From positions 1-64,000 of the forward strand of contig CACDUS010000008.1 of assembly GCA_902555945.1 (NCBI GenBank): a DNA stretch of 64,000 bases. Direction: 5' to 3'. Each line of letters starts with the position of its first letter. Position 1 is the first letter of the stretch. Both the position numbers and the translations under genes were made by a program. The notes below the pieces were generated by a model, which worked only from the letters and a program-made list of their open reading frames with translations, made no database searches and was not told the origin of the DNA. This document shows positions 36,255 through 45,974 of the stretch, one piece after another. This stretch comes from an uncultured Pelagibacteraceae bacterium (GTDB lineage Bacteria; Pseudomonadota; Alphaproteobacteria; Pelagibacterales; Pelagibacteraceae).

Positions 36255-38968
36255 GCAAGTCACAAATAAATCTTCCAAAAACTGCTTTTTCGATGAAAGC
36301 AAATTTGCCAACACGTGAACCAGAAATTCTAAAATTCTGGGAAAAAATAAATCTTTATCAAGAGTTAAGAAATTCAAGAAAAGGAGAAGAGAAATTTGTT
36401 TTACATGATGGACCACCATACGCGAATGGAAATATTCATATGGGAACAGCCTTAAATAAAATTTTAAAAGATATAATCGTTAAATTTCATCAAATGGCTG
36501 GAAAAGACTCCGTGTATGTACCTGGTTGGGATTGTCATGGTTTACCTATTGAATGGAAAATTGAGGAACAATATAAAAAAAATAAAAAAAATAAAAATGA
36601 AGTACCTATTGTTGAATTCAGGAAGGAGTGTAGAGCTTTCGCCGAAAAATGGATTAAAATTCATAAAGATCAATTTAAAAGATTAGGAGTGGTTGGAGAT
36701 TGGGAGAATTACTATTCGACCATGAGCTATGATGCCGAAGCACAAATAGTCAGAGAGCTTGGAAAATTTTTAAAAGAAGGAAGTTTATACAGAGGATTCA
36801 AGCCTGTACTATGGTCAACAGTTGAAAAAACAGCTTTAGCAGACGCTGAAGTAGAGTATCAAGATCATAAATCTGATACAATTTATGCATCCTTTCCTGT
36901 TAAATCATCAAAAATAGATGAAATTAACGACAGTGACATTGTTATTTGGACCACTACTCCTTGGACAATACCTGCAAACAAAGCTTTAGCATACAATGAA
37001 AGTTTAGATTATTTGATAATCAAAATTTTAGATGAGGGTGAATATAATAATAGAAAAATTGTTGTTTCAGAGGCTTTATTAGAGTCTGTTATTAAAGATT
37101 GCAAAATTCAAAATTTTGAAAACCTTAAAAAATTTAAAGGAAAAGAATTTAAAGGAACTGTTTGTAAACACCCTTTTTTTAATATTGGATATGATTTAGA
37201 AATTCCAATGCTGGAAGCACGGTTTGTCACAACTGAACAAGGCACAGGTATCGTTCATTGTGCACCAAGTCATGGTCCTGACGATTTTAATCTTTGTTTG
37301 AATAATGGAATTAAAGCTATCGAAACTGTTGATGGAGATGGCAAGTATACAGAGAATGTAGCTTTATTTGAAGGGATTCATATCTTTAAAGCAAATTCAA
37401 TTGTCATTGAAAAACTCAAAGAACAAAAAAATCTTTTATCTAATGGTGAATTAATTCATTCATACCCTCATTCTTGGAGATCTAAAGCACCATTAGTTCA
37501 TAGAGCTACACCCCAATGGTTTATTTCCATGGAAAGTCATAAATTAAGAGATAAAGCACTAAGGGCAATTGATGAAACATCTTTTTATCCAAAGAAAGGA
37601 AAAGAAAGATTAAAATCAATGATTGAAACTAGACCAGATTGGTGTGTGTCAAGGCAAAGAGTTTGGGGAGTTCCATTGCCAATTTTTCTAAATAAGAAAA
37701 CAAATGAAATCCTTGTAGATGATGAAGTTTTTGAAAATATTGCAAAAATTTATGAAGAAGAGGGTTCTGATTGTTGGTTTTCTGATGATCCTCAAAAATT
37801 TTTAGGAAATAAATACAAAGCTGATGATTTTGATAAGTTGAGCGATATTGTTGAAGTTTGGTTTGATAGTGGTTCAACACATTCATTTGTTCTAGAAAAA
37901 AGAGAGGATTTAAAGTGGCCAGCTTCAATGTATTTAGAGGGATCAGATCAACATAGAGGGTGGTTTCATTCATCTTTACTAGAATCTTGTGGAACTAGAG
38001 GAAGAGCGCCATTCGAATCTATTCTATCACATGGTTTTGTCGTAGATGGAAAAGGTTTAAAAATGTCAAAATCTTTAGGTAATGTTATAGCACCAGAGGA
38101 TATCTTAAAAAAATATGGAGCTGATATACTTAGAATTTGGGTAGCATCATCAAATTATGCTGAAGATTTAAGAATAGATTACAAAATATTAGATCAACAT
38201 TCAGATTCTTATAGAAAAATTAGAAATACATTTAGATATTTGTTAGGCAATTTAAATGATACTTTCGATGATATAAATTTAGAAAATTTGAAAATTAAAG
38301 AATTGCCTGAGCTAGAGCAATTTATGCTTCATAAAATTTATTCTTTAAATGAAAATTTCATTAAATATTTTGATAATTATGATTTTCATAATCTTTATAA
38401 AGAATTATTAAATTTTTGTACTGTAGATTTATCAGCTTTTTATTTTGATATTAGAAAGGACACTTTATATTGCGATCCAAAAGACTCTGTTAAACGAAAA
38501 TCAACATTAAAACTTTTGAACATAATTTTAGACTTATTATTAAAATGGTTCGCTCCTATTCTTTCATTTACCACTGAAGAAATTTATCAATTAATTTCAA
38601 AAAAAAATAAAAGCATTCATTTGCAGAAGTTTGCTCAACTACCCAAAAGTTTTCAAAATTTAAGTTTAAATGAAAAATGGCTTGAATTAATTAAGATAAG
38701 AAACTTTAGCAATATAAGCATTGAAGAAAAAAGAGCCTCCAAAGAAATTGGCTCTAGTCTTGAAGCTGATCTTCAAATAAAATTAAATGATAGATATAAA
38801 GATACAGTAAAAAATATAGATTTTTCTGAGTTATGTATAACCTCAAATGCTGAAATTTCATTCAATGAAAAAGTAGAAATAGATGTGAGCACAAGTAAAG
38901 CAAAGGGCGAGAAGTGTCCTATTTGTTGGAAAATAAATCCTAATTCCTGTGTAAGACATTCTTCATGA
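36251..38968 (+). CDS. ileS: Isoleucyl-tRNA synthetase
   Basis: A 905-residue class Ia synthetase. The HIGH-equivalent is NGNIHMGTA in PPYANGNIHMGTALNKIL, the editing domain (CP1) carries TTTPWTIPANKALAY, and KMSKS appears in GLKMSKSLGN. The C-terminus has the zinc-binding GEKCPICW. In E. coli this is followed by a second CxxC pair. Here the chain ends about 13 residues later with a lone Cys900 and His903, so the site would be a compact C-C-C-H variant. The gene overlaps ribF and lspA by four bases each, an operon arrangement known in proteobacteria. Confidence 0.97.
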   Translation: MSKSQINLPKTAFSMKANLPTREPEILKFWEKINLYQELRNSRKGEEKFVLHDGPPYANGNIHMGTALNKILKDIIVKFHQMAGKDSVYVPGWDCHGLPIEWKIEEQYKKNKKNKNEVPIVEFRKECRAFAEKWIKIHKDQFKRLGVVGDWENYYSTMSYDAEAQIVRELGKFLKEGSLYRGFKPVLWSTVEKTALADAEVEYQDHKSDTIYASFPVKSSKIDEINDSDIVIWTTTPWTIPANKALAYNESLDYLIIKILDEGEYNNRKIVVSEALLESVIKDCKIQNFENLKKFKGKEFKGTVCKHPFFNIGYDLEIPMLEARFVTTEQGTGIVHCAPSHGPDDFNLCLNNGIKAIETVDGDGKYTENVALFEGIHIFKANSIVIEKLKEQKNLLSNGELIHSYPHSWRSKAPLVHRATPQWFISMESHKLRDKALRAIDETSFYPKKGKERLKSMIETRPDWCVSRQRVWGVPLPIFLNKKTNEILVDDEVFENIAKIYEEEGSDCWFSDDPQKFLGNKYKADDFDKLSDIVEVWFDSGSTHSFVLEKREDLKWPASMYLEGSDQHRGWFHSSLLESCGTRGRAPFESILSHGFVVDGKGLKMSKSLGNVIAPEDILKKYGADILRIWVASSNYAEDLRIDYKILDQHSDSYRKIRNTFRYLLGNLNDTFDDINLENLKIKELPELEQFMLHKIYSLNENFIKYFDNYDFHNLYKELLNFCTVDLSAFYFDIRKDTLYCDPKDSVKRKSTLKLLNIILDLLLKWFAPILSFTTEEIYQLISKKNKSIHLQKFAQLPKSFQNLSLNEKWLELIKIRNFSNISIEEKRASKEIGSSLEADLQIKLNDRYKDTVKNIDFSELCITSNAEISFNEKVEIDVSTSKAKGEKCPICWKINPNSCVRHSS

Positions 38969-39459
38969 TATTTAAAGATTTAAAAAATAAATTAAATATA
39001 AGTTTATTTTCAATTATTTTTATTTTTCTAATTGATAGAATTTCAAAATTTTACATAATTAATTTAAGTCAAAAAAATTTTGATAATGAATTATTTATAT
39101 CAAAATATTTAAACATTGTTTTAATTTGGAACGATGGCATTGCTTTTGGTCTGTTGTCTAGTAAAGAAAACTATCTATATAATCTCATTAGTTTAATTAT
39201 TATAATCATAATCTTGATCTTATTTTATCTAATTTATAAATCAAAAAACTTTAAAAAATTTTCCTATATTTTAGTAACAGGTGGGGCTTTGGGAAATGTA
39301 TTTGATAGAATTCTCTACAAATCAGTTCCAGATTTTATTGATGTTCATTTTAATGGATTCCATTGGTTTATTTTTAATATTGCGGATATATTCATTACCA
39401 TTGGAGTGATTTGCCTTATTTATGATGAAATTTTTATAGAAAAGACAGAGAATGATTAA
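38965..39459 (+). CDS. lspA: Lipoprotein signal peptidase (signal peptidase II)
   Basis: A 164-residue integral membrane aspartyl protease that cleaves prolipoproteins before the lipidated Cys. Four hydrophobic helices are visible. The catalytic aspartates lie in GGALGNVFDRI and FNIADIFITIG, and WNDGIAFGLL is the usual N-terminal-loop signature. Several lipoproteins encoded in this window (46-648, 16168-16470, 39452-39760) are candidate substrates. Overlaps ileS upstream and the BamF-like gene downstream by 4 and 8 bases. Confidence 0.95.
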   Translation: MIFKDLKNKLNISLFSIIFIFLIDRISKFYIINLSQKNFDNELFISKYLNIVLIWNDGIAFGLLSSKENYLYNLISLIIIIIILILFYLIYKSKNFKKFSYILVTGGALGNVFDRILYKSVPDFIDVHFNGFHWFIFNIADIFITIGVICLIYDEIFIEKTEND

Positions 39460-39760
39460 AAAATCGATATTTATTATATTATTATTTTATTTTTTATCAG
39501 GATGCCAGTCCTTGAGAGATGGTTTAGAAGGAAACAAAAAATCAAAAAGTTCTGAAGAATTTTTAATTGAAAAAAAGAATCCATTAGTACTGCCACCAGA
39601 TTATTCTAAACTTCCAGAACCTTCAGAAAAAAATGAACAAGATAAAAATGAATTTGATTTAAAAAAAATAATAGAAACCTCTGATAATAGTGCAAATTCA
39701 GAAACTGCAGTAAATGAATCCTTAAAAAAATCAATTATAGATAAGATTAAAAAAAATTGA
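39452..39760 (+). CDS. DUF3035 lipoprotein, BamF-like
   Basis: A 102-residue lipoprotein with lipobox FLSGC (Cys18). After a linker it carries EEFLIEKKNPLVLPPDYSKLPEPSEK, the conserved core of DUF3035. Proteins of this family are subunits (BamF) of the outer-membrane beta-barrel assembly complex in alphaproteobacteria such as Caulobacter. The remainder is acidic, low-complexity and probably disordered, and the protein is shorter than many homologues. Its place immediately after lspA matches other alphaproteobacteria. It overlaps the pgi start by one base. Confidence 0.8.
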   Translation: MIKKSIFIILLFYFLSGCQSLRDGLEGNKKSKSSEEFLIEKKNPLVLPPDYSKLPEPSEKNEQDKNEFDLKKIIETSDNSANSETAVNESLKKSIIDKIKKN

Positions 39761-40908
39761 TGTTGACGAAGAGTATTAATTTAAAAAATTTTAAAATTTT
39801 TAAAAATAAAAAAAAAATTGAGAAAAAACTTAAAGTTTTATTAAACGAAAAAAATCAATTAATTAAATCTTTGAGCAAAAGTTACAATGATAGGTATGAT
39901 TTAAAAAAAATCAAAAGTAATAAAAATTTTAGAGTAATTGGTATGGGTGGGTCAGCACTTGGTTCTCAGGCAATTTACAATTTTCTGAGAGAGAAGATAA
40001 AAAAAAAATTTTTGTTTTTTAATAATTTAAACTCATTTCAAAAGATAAACAAAAAAGATAAATTTACCAATCTCATTATCTCAAAATCAGGAAATACATT
40101 AGAAACCATAACAAATGCAAATATTCTTATAAACAGAAAGGATGAGAATATATTTATTACAGAAGATAAACCTAGCTATCTTCTAAAACTTGCATCAAAA
40201 CTTAAATCAGAAGTAGTGCATCATAATAATTTTATAGGAGGCAGATATTCTGTTTTATCTGAAGTTGGAATGCTACCTGCTAATTTGATGGGCTTTAATC
40301 CTAAAAAATTTAGACAGTTTGATAATCTAATAAAGAATAAAAAGTTTTTAAATTCACTAGTTCTTAACACGGGTGCAATTTTAGACTTTGTAAAAAAAAA
40401 AAAATTTAATTCAATAATTATAAATTATGATGAAAAATCAGACTATTTTTTACAATGGTATCAACAGTTAGTTGCTGAAAGTTTAGGTAAAAAGGGCAAA
40501 GGAATCTTGCCTATTATTTCTACAATGCCAAAAGATAATCATAGCGTTATGCAACTTTATTTGGATGGATTCAAAAATAATTTTTATACTTTTTTTTCAT
40601 GTGAGGAAAAAAATTCTAATAAATTAAATAAAGAAAATTTATTGCCAAGTCATAAATATTTAGGATTTCATACCCTAAATGAAATAATTCTAAGACAAAA
40701 AAAGGCTACAGAGAATGTTTTTTCTAAAAAAAAAATACCTTTTAGAAGTTTTGAAATCAAAAAAAGAAGTGAAAAAACTTTAGGTGAATTATTCTGTTAT
40801 TTTATTTTTGAAACGATTTTATTAGGTAGATCACTCAATGTAAATCCATTTGATCAACCATCTGTTGAATTGATAAAAATAGAAACTAAAAAGCAATTTA
40901 AAGTTTAA
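39760..40908 (+). CDS. pgi: Glucose-6-phosphate isomerase (compact form)
   Basis: A 382-residue phosphoglucose isomerase interconverting glucose-6-phosphate and fructose-6-phosphate. The sugar-phosphate isomerase motifs GMGGSALGSQAI, LIISKSGNTLETI and SEVGMLPANLMG are visible, followed by YQQLVAESLGKKGKGILPI and HTLNEIILRQKKA, which carry the catalytic Glu and His region. E. coli Pgi is about 550 residues, so this is a reduced version. A TTG three bases upstream is also possible as start, but the ATG at 39760 overlapping the previous stop is chosen. Convergent with rsmD through TTAA. Confidence 0.88.
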   Translation: MLTKSINLKNFKIFKNKKKIEKKLKVLLNEKNQLIKSLSKSYNDRYDLKKIKSNKNFRVIGMGGSALGSQAIYNFLREKIKKKFLFFNNLNSFQKINKKDKFTNLIISKSGNTLETITNANILINRKDENIFITEDKPSYLLKLASKLKSEVVHHNNFIGGRYSVLSEVGMLPANLMGFNPKKFRQFDNLIKNKKFLNSLVLNTGAILDFVKKKKFNSIIINYDEKSDYFLQWYQQLVAESLGKKGKGILPIISTMPKDNHSVMQLYLDGFKNNFYTFFSCEEKNSNKLNKENLLPSHKYLGFHTLNEIILRQKKATENVFSKKKIPFRSFEIKKRSEKTLGELFCYFIFETILLGRSLNVNPFDQPSVELIKIETKKQFKV

Positions 40909-41465
40909 AATTTACAAAATAATATCTTTGAAAGACCATATTTTTTTTCCTCTAATATCTCTAGTTCTTCAGGAAACTCATCACTTTCTTTATGATTTCT
41001 ATGGATAATTATAATTCCATCTTTATCTAAAATTTTAGATTCAAAAATTTTCATAAGTAAATAACAAATATTTTTTTCTTTAAAAGGTGGGTCTAAAAAA
41101 ATTATATTAAATTTTTTTTTAAAAATATTAAAGTTTAAATCTTTAAGAATATCCTTTTCAACTATTTTACATCTTTTTCCAAGATTTAAATTCTCAATAT
41201 TTTTTTTTAGTATAGATAAGGAAACAGGATAATTTTCTATAAATATAACACTATCAGCTGCTCTTGAAAGTGCTTCTAATCCAAAAGAGCCCACTCCAGA
41301 AAATAAGTCAAGAATAGTTGAATTTTCTAAATTCAAATCAAATTTCTTTGAATGAACGATAACATTAAAGATAGACTCTTTAACTAAATCTTTCAGTGGC
41401 CTTGTTTTTTTGTCAGTTGAATCTAGGATCTTTCTACCTCTAAATTTTCCTGCCACAATTCTCAT
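40905..41465 (-). CDS. rsmD: 16S rRNA (guanine-966-N2) methyltransferase
   Basis: A 186-residue SAM-dependent RNA methyltransferase. The start MRIVAGKFRGRKI and the segment TRPLKDLVKESIFNVI are RsmD hallmarks. The SAM loop is ILDLFSGVGSFGLEALSRAA, and the catalytic motif is FLDPPF. It modifies G966 of 16S rRNA in the 30S subunit. It follows purD by a four-base overlap, so both are probably on one transcript. Confidence 0.94.
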   Translation of the reverse strand: MRIVAGKFRGRKILDSTDKKTRPLKDLVKESIFNVIVHSKKFDLNLENSTILDLFSGVGSFGLEALSRAADSVIFIENYPVSLSILKKNIENLNLGKRCKIVEKDILKDLNFNIFKKKFNIIFLDPPFKEKNICYLLMKIFESKILDKDGIIIIHRNHKESDEFPEELEILEEKKYGLSKILFCKF

Positions 41466-42727
41466 AAGTCTATAACTTTATATCCAATATCCTTTCTAAA
41501 AAAACCTTTATCCCAATTTAAAATTTTAAGATTTTCGAAAATTTTTTTTCGAGCACTAGAGAAATCATCAGATAGTGATACAAAATTTAAAACTCTTCCT
41601 CCAGTGGCTAAAATTTTGTTATTTCTAGAGATTGTTCCTGCGTGGAAACATAAGTTATTTTTACTGATATCTAGTTTGTCTAAGTTATTTATCAAAACAT
41701 TTTTTTGATATTTATCTGGATAACCATTTGAACATAAAACCACACAAAGACTTTTTTCATTACTCCAGCTTATTTTTATTTTATCTAAAGTTTTTTCAAC
41801 ACAAGATAATAAAATTTCCAAAAGTTCAGTTTTTAATTTAGGTAATATTGTTTGGCACTCAGGATCTCCCATTCTCACATTATATTCAATTAGATATGGC
41901 TCATTATCCTTTATCATTAGCCCAGCATATAAAAATCCAACATAATCAATGTTTTGATCTTTGAGGCCCTGAAGAGTTGGTTTAATGATTTTTTCAATAA
42001 TTTTTTTTTCCAAGCTTTCATTAATTAATCTAGATGGAGAATAGGCACCCATTCCTCCAGTATTTTTTCCTTTATCACCTTCAAATACTCTTTTATGGTC
42101 TTGTGCGGTCTCAAACTTTTTTATCGACACACCATCAGTGATAATAAAAAAACTCATTTCTTCACCATCTAGAAATTCTTCAATTAATATATTTTCTGCA
42201 AAACCAAATTTTCCATCAAATATTTCATCAACTGCTTGGTCTGCACTATTTTTATCTTCGCATATATAAACTCCTTTTCCTGCAGCTAAACCATCAGCTT
42301 TTATTACGATTGGATAATTTGATTTTTCTAAAAATTTCTTAGACTGAGAGGAGCTTTGAAAAACACCAAAATTTGCTGTTGGAATGCTATATTTTTTACA
42401 AAGATTTTTGGTAAAAATTTTTGACCCTTCAAGTTGTGAAGCTGCTTTATTTGGTCCAAATATTTTAACTTTGGTATCTTTTAAATAATCTACTAAGCCA
42501 TCCACCAATGGTTTTTCAGGTCCAATAATTAAAAAATCTATACTTTTTTCAATAATCAAACTTTTGATTTGATCAAAGTTATTTATGTTAATTTCAATAT
42601 TTTTTGCAATTTTATTTGTTCCTGCATTTCCTGGTATACAGTAAATATTTTCGACATTTTTTGAACTTTTTATACTGTGAGTAATTGCGTGTTCACGTCC
42701 ACCACTTCCTATTATTCCAACATTCAT
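41462..42727 (-). CDS. purD: Phosphoribosylamine-glycine ligase
   Basis: A 421-residue GAR synthetase, second step of purine biosynthesis. The N-terminal GSGGREHAI dinucleotide-fold motif, the ATP-grasp segments ADGLAAGKGVYI and EEFLDGEEMSFFIITDG, and the GDPECQTILPKLKT block are complete. The gene is divergent from a DUF2093 gene with only six bases between start codons, so both promoters must lie inside the neighbouring coding regions. It overlaps rsmD by four bases downstream. Confidence 0.97.
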   Translation of the reverse strand: MNVGIIGSGGREHAITHSIKSSKNVENIYCIPGNAGTNKIAKNIEININNFDQIKSLIIEKSIDFLIIGPEKPLVDGLVDYLKDTKVKIFGPNKAASQLEGSKIFTKNLCKKYSIPTANFGVFQSSSQSKKFLEKSNYPIVIKADGLAAGKGVYICEDKNSADQAVDEIFDGKFGFAENILIEEFLDGEEMSFFIITDGVSIKKFETAQDHKRVFEGDKGKNTGGMGAYSPSRLINESLEKKIIEKIIKPTLQGLKDQNIDYVGFLYAGLMIKDNEPYLIEYNVRMGDPECQTILPKLKTELLEILLSCVEKTLDKIKISWSNEKSLCVVLCSNGYPDKYQKNVLINNLDKLDISKNNLCFHAGTISRNNKILATGGRVLNFVSLSDDFSSARKKIFENLKILNWDKGFFRKDIGYKVIDL

Positions 42728-42733
42728 ATATAA

Positions 42734-42937
42734 ATGTATAAACCAAAAATGTATAAAAAATTAGCTAAAATAAAATATTTACCAAATAATTTTCAAATTT
42801 TAGAAAAAGGCGATCATGTTATATGCGCTATTTCTGGTAAGCAGATAGGGCTTGAGGATTTGCAATATTGGAATGTTGAACTTCAAGAGCCATATTTTTC
42901 ATATATAGAGGCTGCGAAAAAAAGAGAAGCAGAGTAA
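42734..42937 (+). CDS. DUF2093 family protein
   Basis: A 67-residue protein, alphaproteobacterial DUF2093. The diagnostic core IKYLPNNFQILEKGDHVICAISGKQIGLEDLQYWNVELQEPY is intact. The family has no established function. A second in-frame ATG at 42749 is also a possible start, closer to the conserved core, which begins at Leu-Ala-Lys-Ile-Lys-Tyr. It sits alone between two leftward genes and ends two bases before the convergent acyltransferase gene. Confidence 0.82.
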   Translation: MYKPKMYKKLAKIKYLPNNFQILEKGDHVICAISGKQIGLEDLQYWNVELQEPYFSYIEAAKKREAE

Positions 42938-42939
42938 TT

Positions 42940-43806
42940 TTATTTCCAACGGTTGTGTGACCATATCCATTTAGAAGGATTTTCTATTATCGTATTTTCT
43001 AACCACTTATTGAGTGCTAGAGTAATTTCATTAATAGAATCATTTTTTTTAAATTCAAATGGTTCAAAAACTTTAATTTCGAAGTTTATATTATTTGTTC
43101 TCACAATATTTATAGGCACAACTTTACAATTAAATTTTTTTACAAATTGTGCTGGAACGGTCGTTGTATAAGCCTCTTTGTTAAAAAAATTAATTTTTGG
43201 TCCTTCACTTACTCTTTGATCAATCATTAAAGCAATAGAGTATCCTTCCTTAAATAACCTTAAAGATTCACGTATTCCGGTTCTCCCTTTTTTAATTTGT
43301 TTTTTGCAAATATATTTTGTTCTTAATTTTTCCATTATTGTATTCATAAAAAAATTATTTAAAGGCCTATAAATAGCAGAAAGTTTGATACCTGATTTTT
43401 CAAGGTACATTGCCATTAGTTCAAAATTATCAAAATGACCAGATATAAATACTACACTATCATTATTTATTTTTAATTTTTCTAAAATATGAATACCAGA
43501 AATTTTTATATTTGCTTTTTTGTTATTTCTAAGTTCACTTAAAAAAATATATTCAGCAAAAATTTTTCCATAGTACTCCCACATTTCCAAAATATATTTT
43601 TTTATCTCATTATCTGATAAATTTGGAAATGCTATTCGCAGGTTATTTTCAACTGTTTTTTTTGGCCTAAAAAAGTGACCAACAATTTTGAAAATTTTTC
43701 CTGAAATTATTGATGAATTTTTTAAACCCAATATCTTGAAAATTGAAAAAAAGAAAATTATTACAATTGTTTCGATTGAATATCGTAAAAATTTAAACAC
43801 TTTCAT
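42940..43806 (-). CDS. Lipid A biosynthesis acyltransferase (LpxL/HtrB family)
   Basis: A 288-residue inner-membrane acyltransferase that adds a secondary acyl chain to Kdo-lipid A. The catalytic H-x4-D/E motif is HFDNFE (residues 124-129) in SGHFDNFELMA. The later FVKKFNCKVVPINIVR and the WIWSHNRWK terminus are family signatures, and one N-terminal membrane helix is present. Whether it is LpxL or LpxM by specificity cannot be decided. It overlaps lpxK by 14 bases and ends the leftward lipid A operon. Confidence 0.9.
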   Translation of the reverse strand: MKVFKFLRYSIETIVIIFFFSIFKILGLKNSSIISGKIFKIVGHFFRPKKTVENNLRIAFPNLSDNEIKKYILEMWEYYGKIFAEYIFLSELRNNKKANIKISGIHILEKLKINNDSVVFISGHFDNFELMAMYLEKSGIKLSAIYRPLNNFFMNTIMEKLRTKYICKKQIKKGRTGIRESLRLFKEGYSIALMIDQRVSEGPKINFFNKEAYTTTVPAQFVKKFNCKVVPINIVRTNNINFEIKVFEPFEFKKNDSINEITLALNKWLENTIIENPSKWIWSHNRWK

Positions 43807-44737
43807 ATAAATTGTCCAATTTATTTTTAATTTCGTTTAATTGATTTATTTTTAAATTTATTTTTACACAATTTATATTTTGTCTCAAATTTTCTTGCAG
43901 GCGTAAATAATCTTTTTCTGTAGTTAAAATTTTTGCATTTAGTTTTTTTGCCAAACTAATAATTTCATCAATATCCATTTTTGAGTAATTGTAATGATCA
44001 GGATATTCTAAATCTTTGAGTATTTTAAATTTATTCAAAAGTAACATTTCTAAAAATGTATTATGATTTCCAATTCCAGAAAAAACTATGAATGAATCTT
44101 CTACGTTAAAATCATTTAGATTTATGGGCTGATAAGTAGAATTATAAAAATTAAGTTTTTTAAGATTTTCAGAAAAGAAGGTTTTATTATTTAATTCATC
44201 TTTTTGATTTCCATTAACAACAATATTTTTATATTCATTTAAATTATCTAAACTTTCTCTTAAAGGACCTGAAGGAATAACTCTTCCATTGCCAAACATA
44301 TTTTGCTGGTTAAAACAAACAAATGAGACGTCATAAGAAATACCTTTGTCTTGGAGACCATCATCAAAAATAGCTATTTTATATTCTTTTTCAGAAGCTT
44401 CTTTAAGAGCCTCTAATCTTGATTTATTAACAAAAGTTTTACCAAATTTTTCCAATAATTTTTGTTCATCAAATTGGTTTGTATGTTGTTTTTTAATAAA
44501 GCAGGCTTTAATTTTTTTTTCATTTAAAATTTTCATTAATTCGATCGCGAAAGAAGTTTTGCCAGTTCCACCCACATATATATTTCCTATACAAATTGTT
44601 TTAATGTTTTTTATGCTTTTTTTATTTCCTGATTTTAACTTTAAAAATAATTCATAAATTTTTGAAATTGGATAAAGAAAATTTGATAAGTAGTTAGGCT
44701 TTTTATAATCCCAAAATTTAGGTTTTTTTAATTTCAT
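43793..44737 (-). CDS. lpxK: Tetraacyldisaccharide 4'-kinase
   Basis: A 314-residue kinase phosphorylating the lipid A disaccharide at the 4' position. The Walker A loop GGTGKTS (residues 56-62) is in the typical GNIYVGGTGKTSFAIELM context. Also seen are AIFDDGLQDKGI, with its acidic pair (usually DDGxQ), and PSGPLRESL. It acts at the cytoplasmic face of the inner membrane. It overlaps waaA by 20 bases upstream and lpxL by 14 bases downstream, a strong sign of one transcript. Confidence 0.93.
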   Translation of the reverse strand: MKLKKPKFWDYKKPNYLSNFLYPISKIYELFLKLKSGNKKSIKNIKTICIGNIYVGGTGKTSFAIELMKILNEKKIKACFIKKQHTNQFDEQKLLEKFGKTFVNKSRLEALKEASEKEYKIAIFDDGLQDKGISYDVSFVCFNQQNMFGNGRVIPSGPLRESLDNLNEYKNIVVNGNQKDELNNKTFFSENLKKLNFYNSTYQPINLNDFNVEDSFIVFSGIGNHNTFLEMLLLNKFKILKDLEYPDHYNYSKMDIDEIISLAKKLNAKILTTEKDYLRLQENLRQNINCVKINLKINQLNEIKNKLDNLYESV

Positions 44738-45974
44738 TTTTAAAAATTTGATTTATTTCTATCACACTTTTCTTAAGTATATTTTCTCCTATTTTTTTAA
44801 GGTTAATTTTTTTTCTATTTCTTTTTAATAGTAATTTTTTAGCGACCATATTTAGTTGATTTTGATTGTGAATTTTAAAAGTTAAATTCTTTTCTTTAAA
44901 AAGTTTAAATATTTCTTTAAAATTTCCAACATTTGGTCCATGAATAATGTTGAGACCAAATCTTGCTGGCTCTATAGGGTTTTGACCACCATGATTTACT
45001 ATAGATCCACCCATAAATATAGTTTTAGCAATCTTAAAAAACTTTCTTGTTTCTCCATATGTATCAACTAAGTAAATATCAGTATTCTTTTCTATCTTTT
45101 TTTTTGAAGATCTAGTGATTATCTCAAGACCAAGAGATGTTAAATCACTTTTAATTTCTGAAACTCTATTAATGTGTCGTGGTATTATTATTGTTAATAA
45201 ATTTTTAAATTTTTTCTTCAAATCTAGATGAGTTTTTCCAACAAGAATTTCTTCACTTTGGTGAGTGCTTGATGCAACAAAATTTAATCTTTTTTTTAGA
45301 GTAGATAAAACAATTCGAGGTAGCATTTCTTCATTAGTGTCTTTATTGTCAGAAAATTTTAAATTTCCAATATTTTTAATTTTCTTGCATTTAAATTTTT
45401 TTAAGTATTTTGATGTTTCAATATTTGCTGGATAAGCAATATCAATTTTTTGAAAAGTGTTTTTTGAAAAATTTTCAAAAATATTCCACTTGTTAAATGA
45501 TTTATTTGTAATCCTTGCATTCATCAACAAGAGGGGTATAGAATTTTTTTTAATTTCCCTAAACATACAAGGCCAAATTTCCGAATCTATAAATATAGCT
45601 ATTTTGGGTTTCCAATAATTAATAAATTTTGATGTAAAATATATAAAATCGATAGGAAAAAATTGATGAATTGTCTTTTTAAATTTAAAATTTTTAAATA
45701 TTTCTGAAGAGCTCAAAGTAGAAGTGGTAACTAAAATATTTTTTATATTTTTATTTTTTTCTAATTCTTTGATTAGAGGTACAATGCTTAAAAATTCACC
45801 AACACTTGCAGCATGAAACCATATTAGATTTCCTGTTTTTCTCTTTTTTAAATTAATTGAAAATTTTTCTAAAAATCTTTTTTTGTCTTCTTTATTTTTT
45901 ATTAATCTAAATATTATGATTAAGGGTGATAGTAGAATTATTATAATAAATAAAATTTGATAAAAAAAAAACAT
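44718..45974 (-). CDS. waaA: 3-deoxy-D-manno-octulosonic acid transferase
   Basis: A 418-residue GT-B transferase that attaches Kdo to lipid IVA. An N-terminal membrane anchor precedes IWFHAASVGEFLSIVPLI, the conserved WaaA start with catalytic Glu. The region AKTIFMGGSIVNHGGQNPIEPARFGLNIIHGP is the family's donor-binding C-terminal signature. Together with LpxK, LpxL and MsbA it completes the lipid A maturation and export unit. It overlaps msbA by one base. Confidence 0.93.
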   Translation of the reverse strand: MFFFYQILFIIIILLSPLIIIFRLIKNKEDKKRFLEKFSINLKKRKTGNLIWFHAASVGEFLSIVPLIKELEKNKNIKNILVTTSTLSSSEIFKNFKFKKTIHQFFPIDFIYFTSKFINYWKPKIAIFIDSEIWPCMFREIKKNSIPLLLMNARITNKSFNKWNIFENFSKNTFQKIDIAYPANIETSKYLKKFKCKKIKNIGNLKFSDNKDTNEEMLPRIVLSTLKKRLNFVASSTHQSEEILVGKTHLDLKKKFKNLLTIIIPRHINRVSEIKSDLTSLGLEIITRSSKKKIEKNTDIYLVDTYGETRKFFKIAKTIFMGGSIVNHGGQNPIEPARFGLNIIHGPNVGNFKEIFKLFKEKNLTFKIHNQNQLNMVAKKLLLKRNRKKINLKKIGENILKKSVIEINQIFKNEIKKT

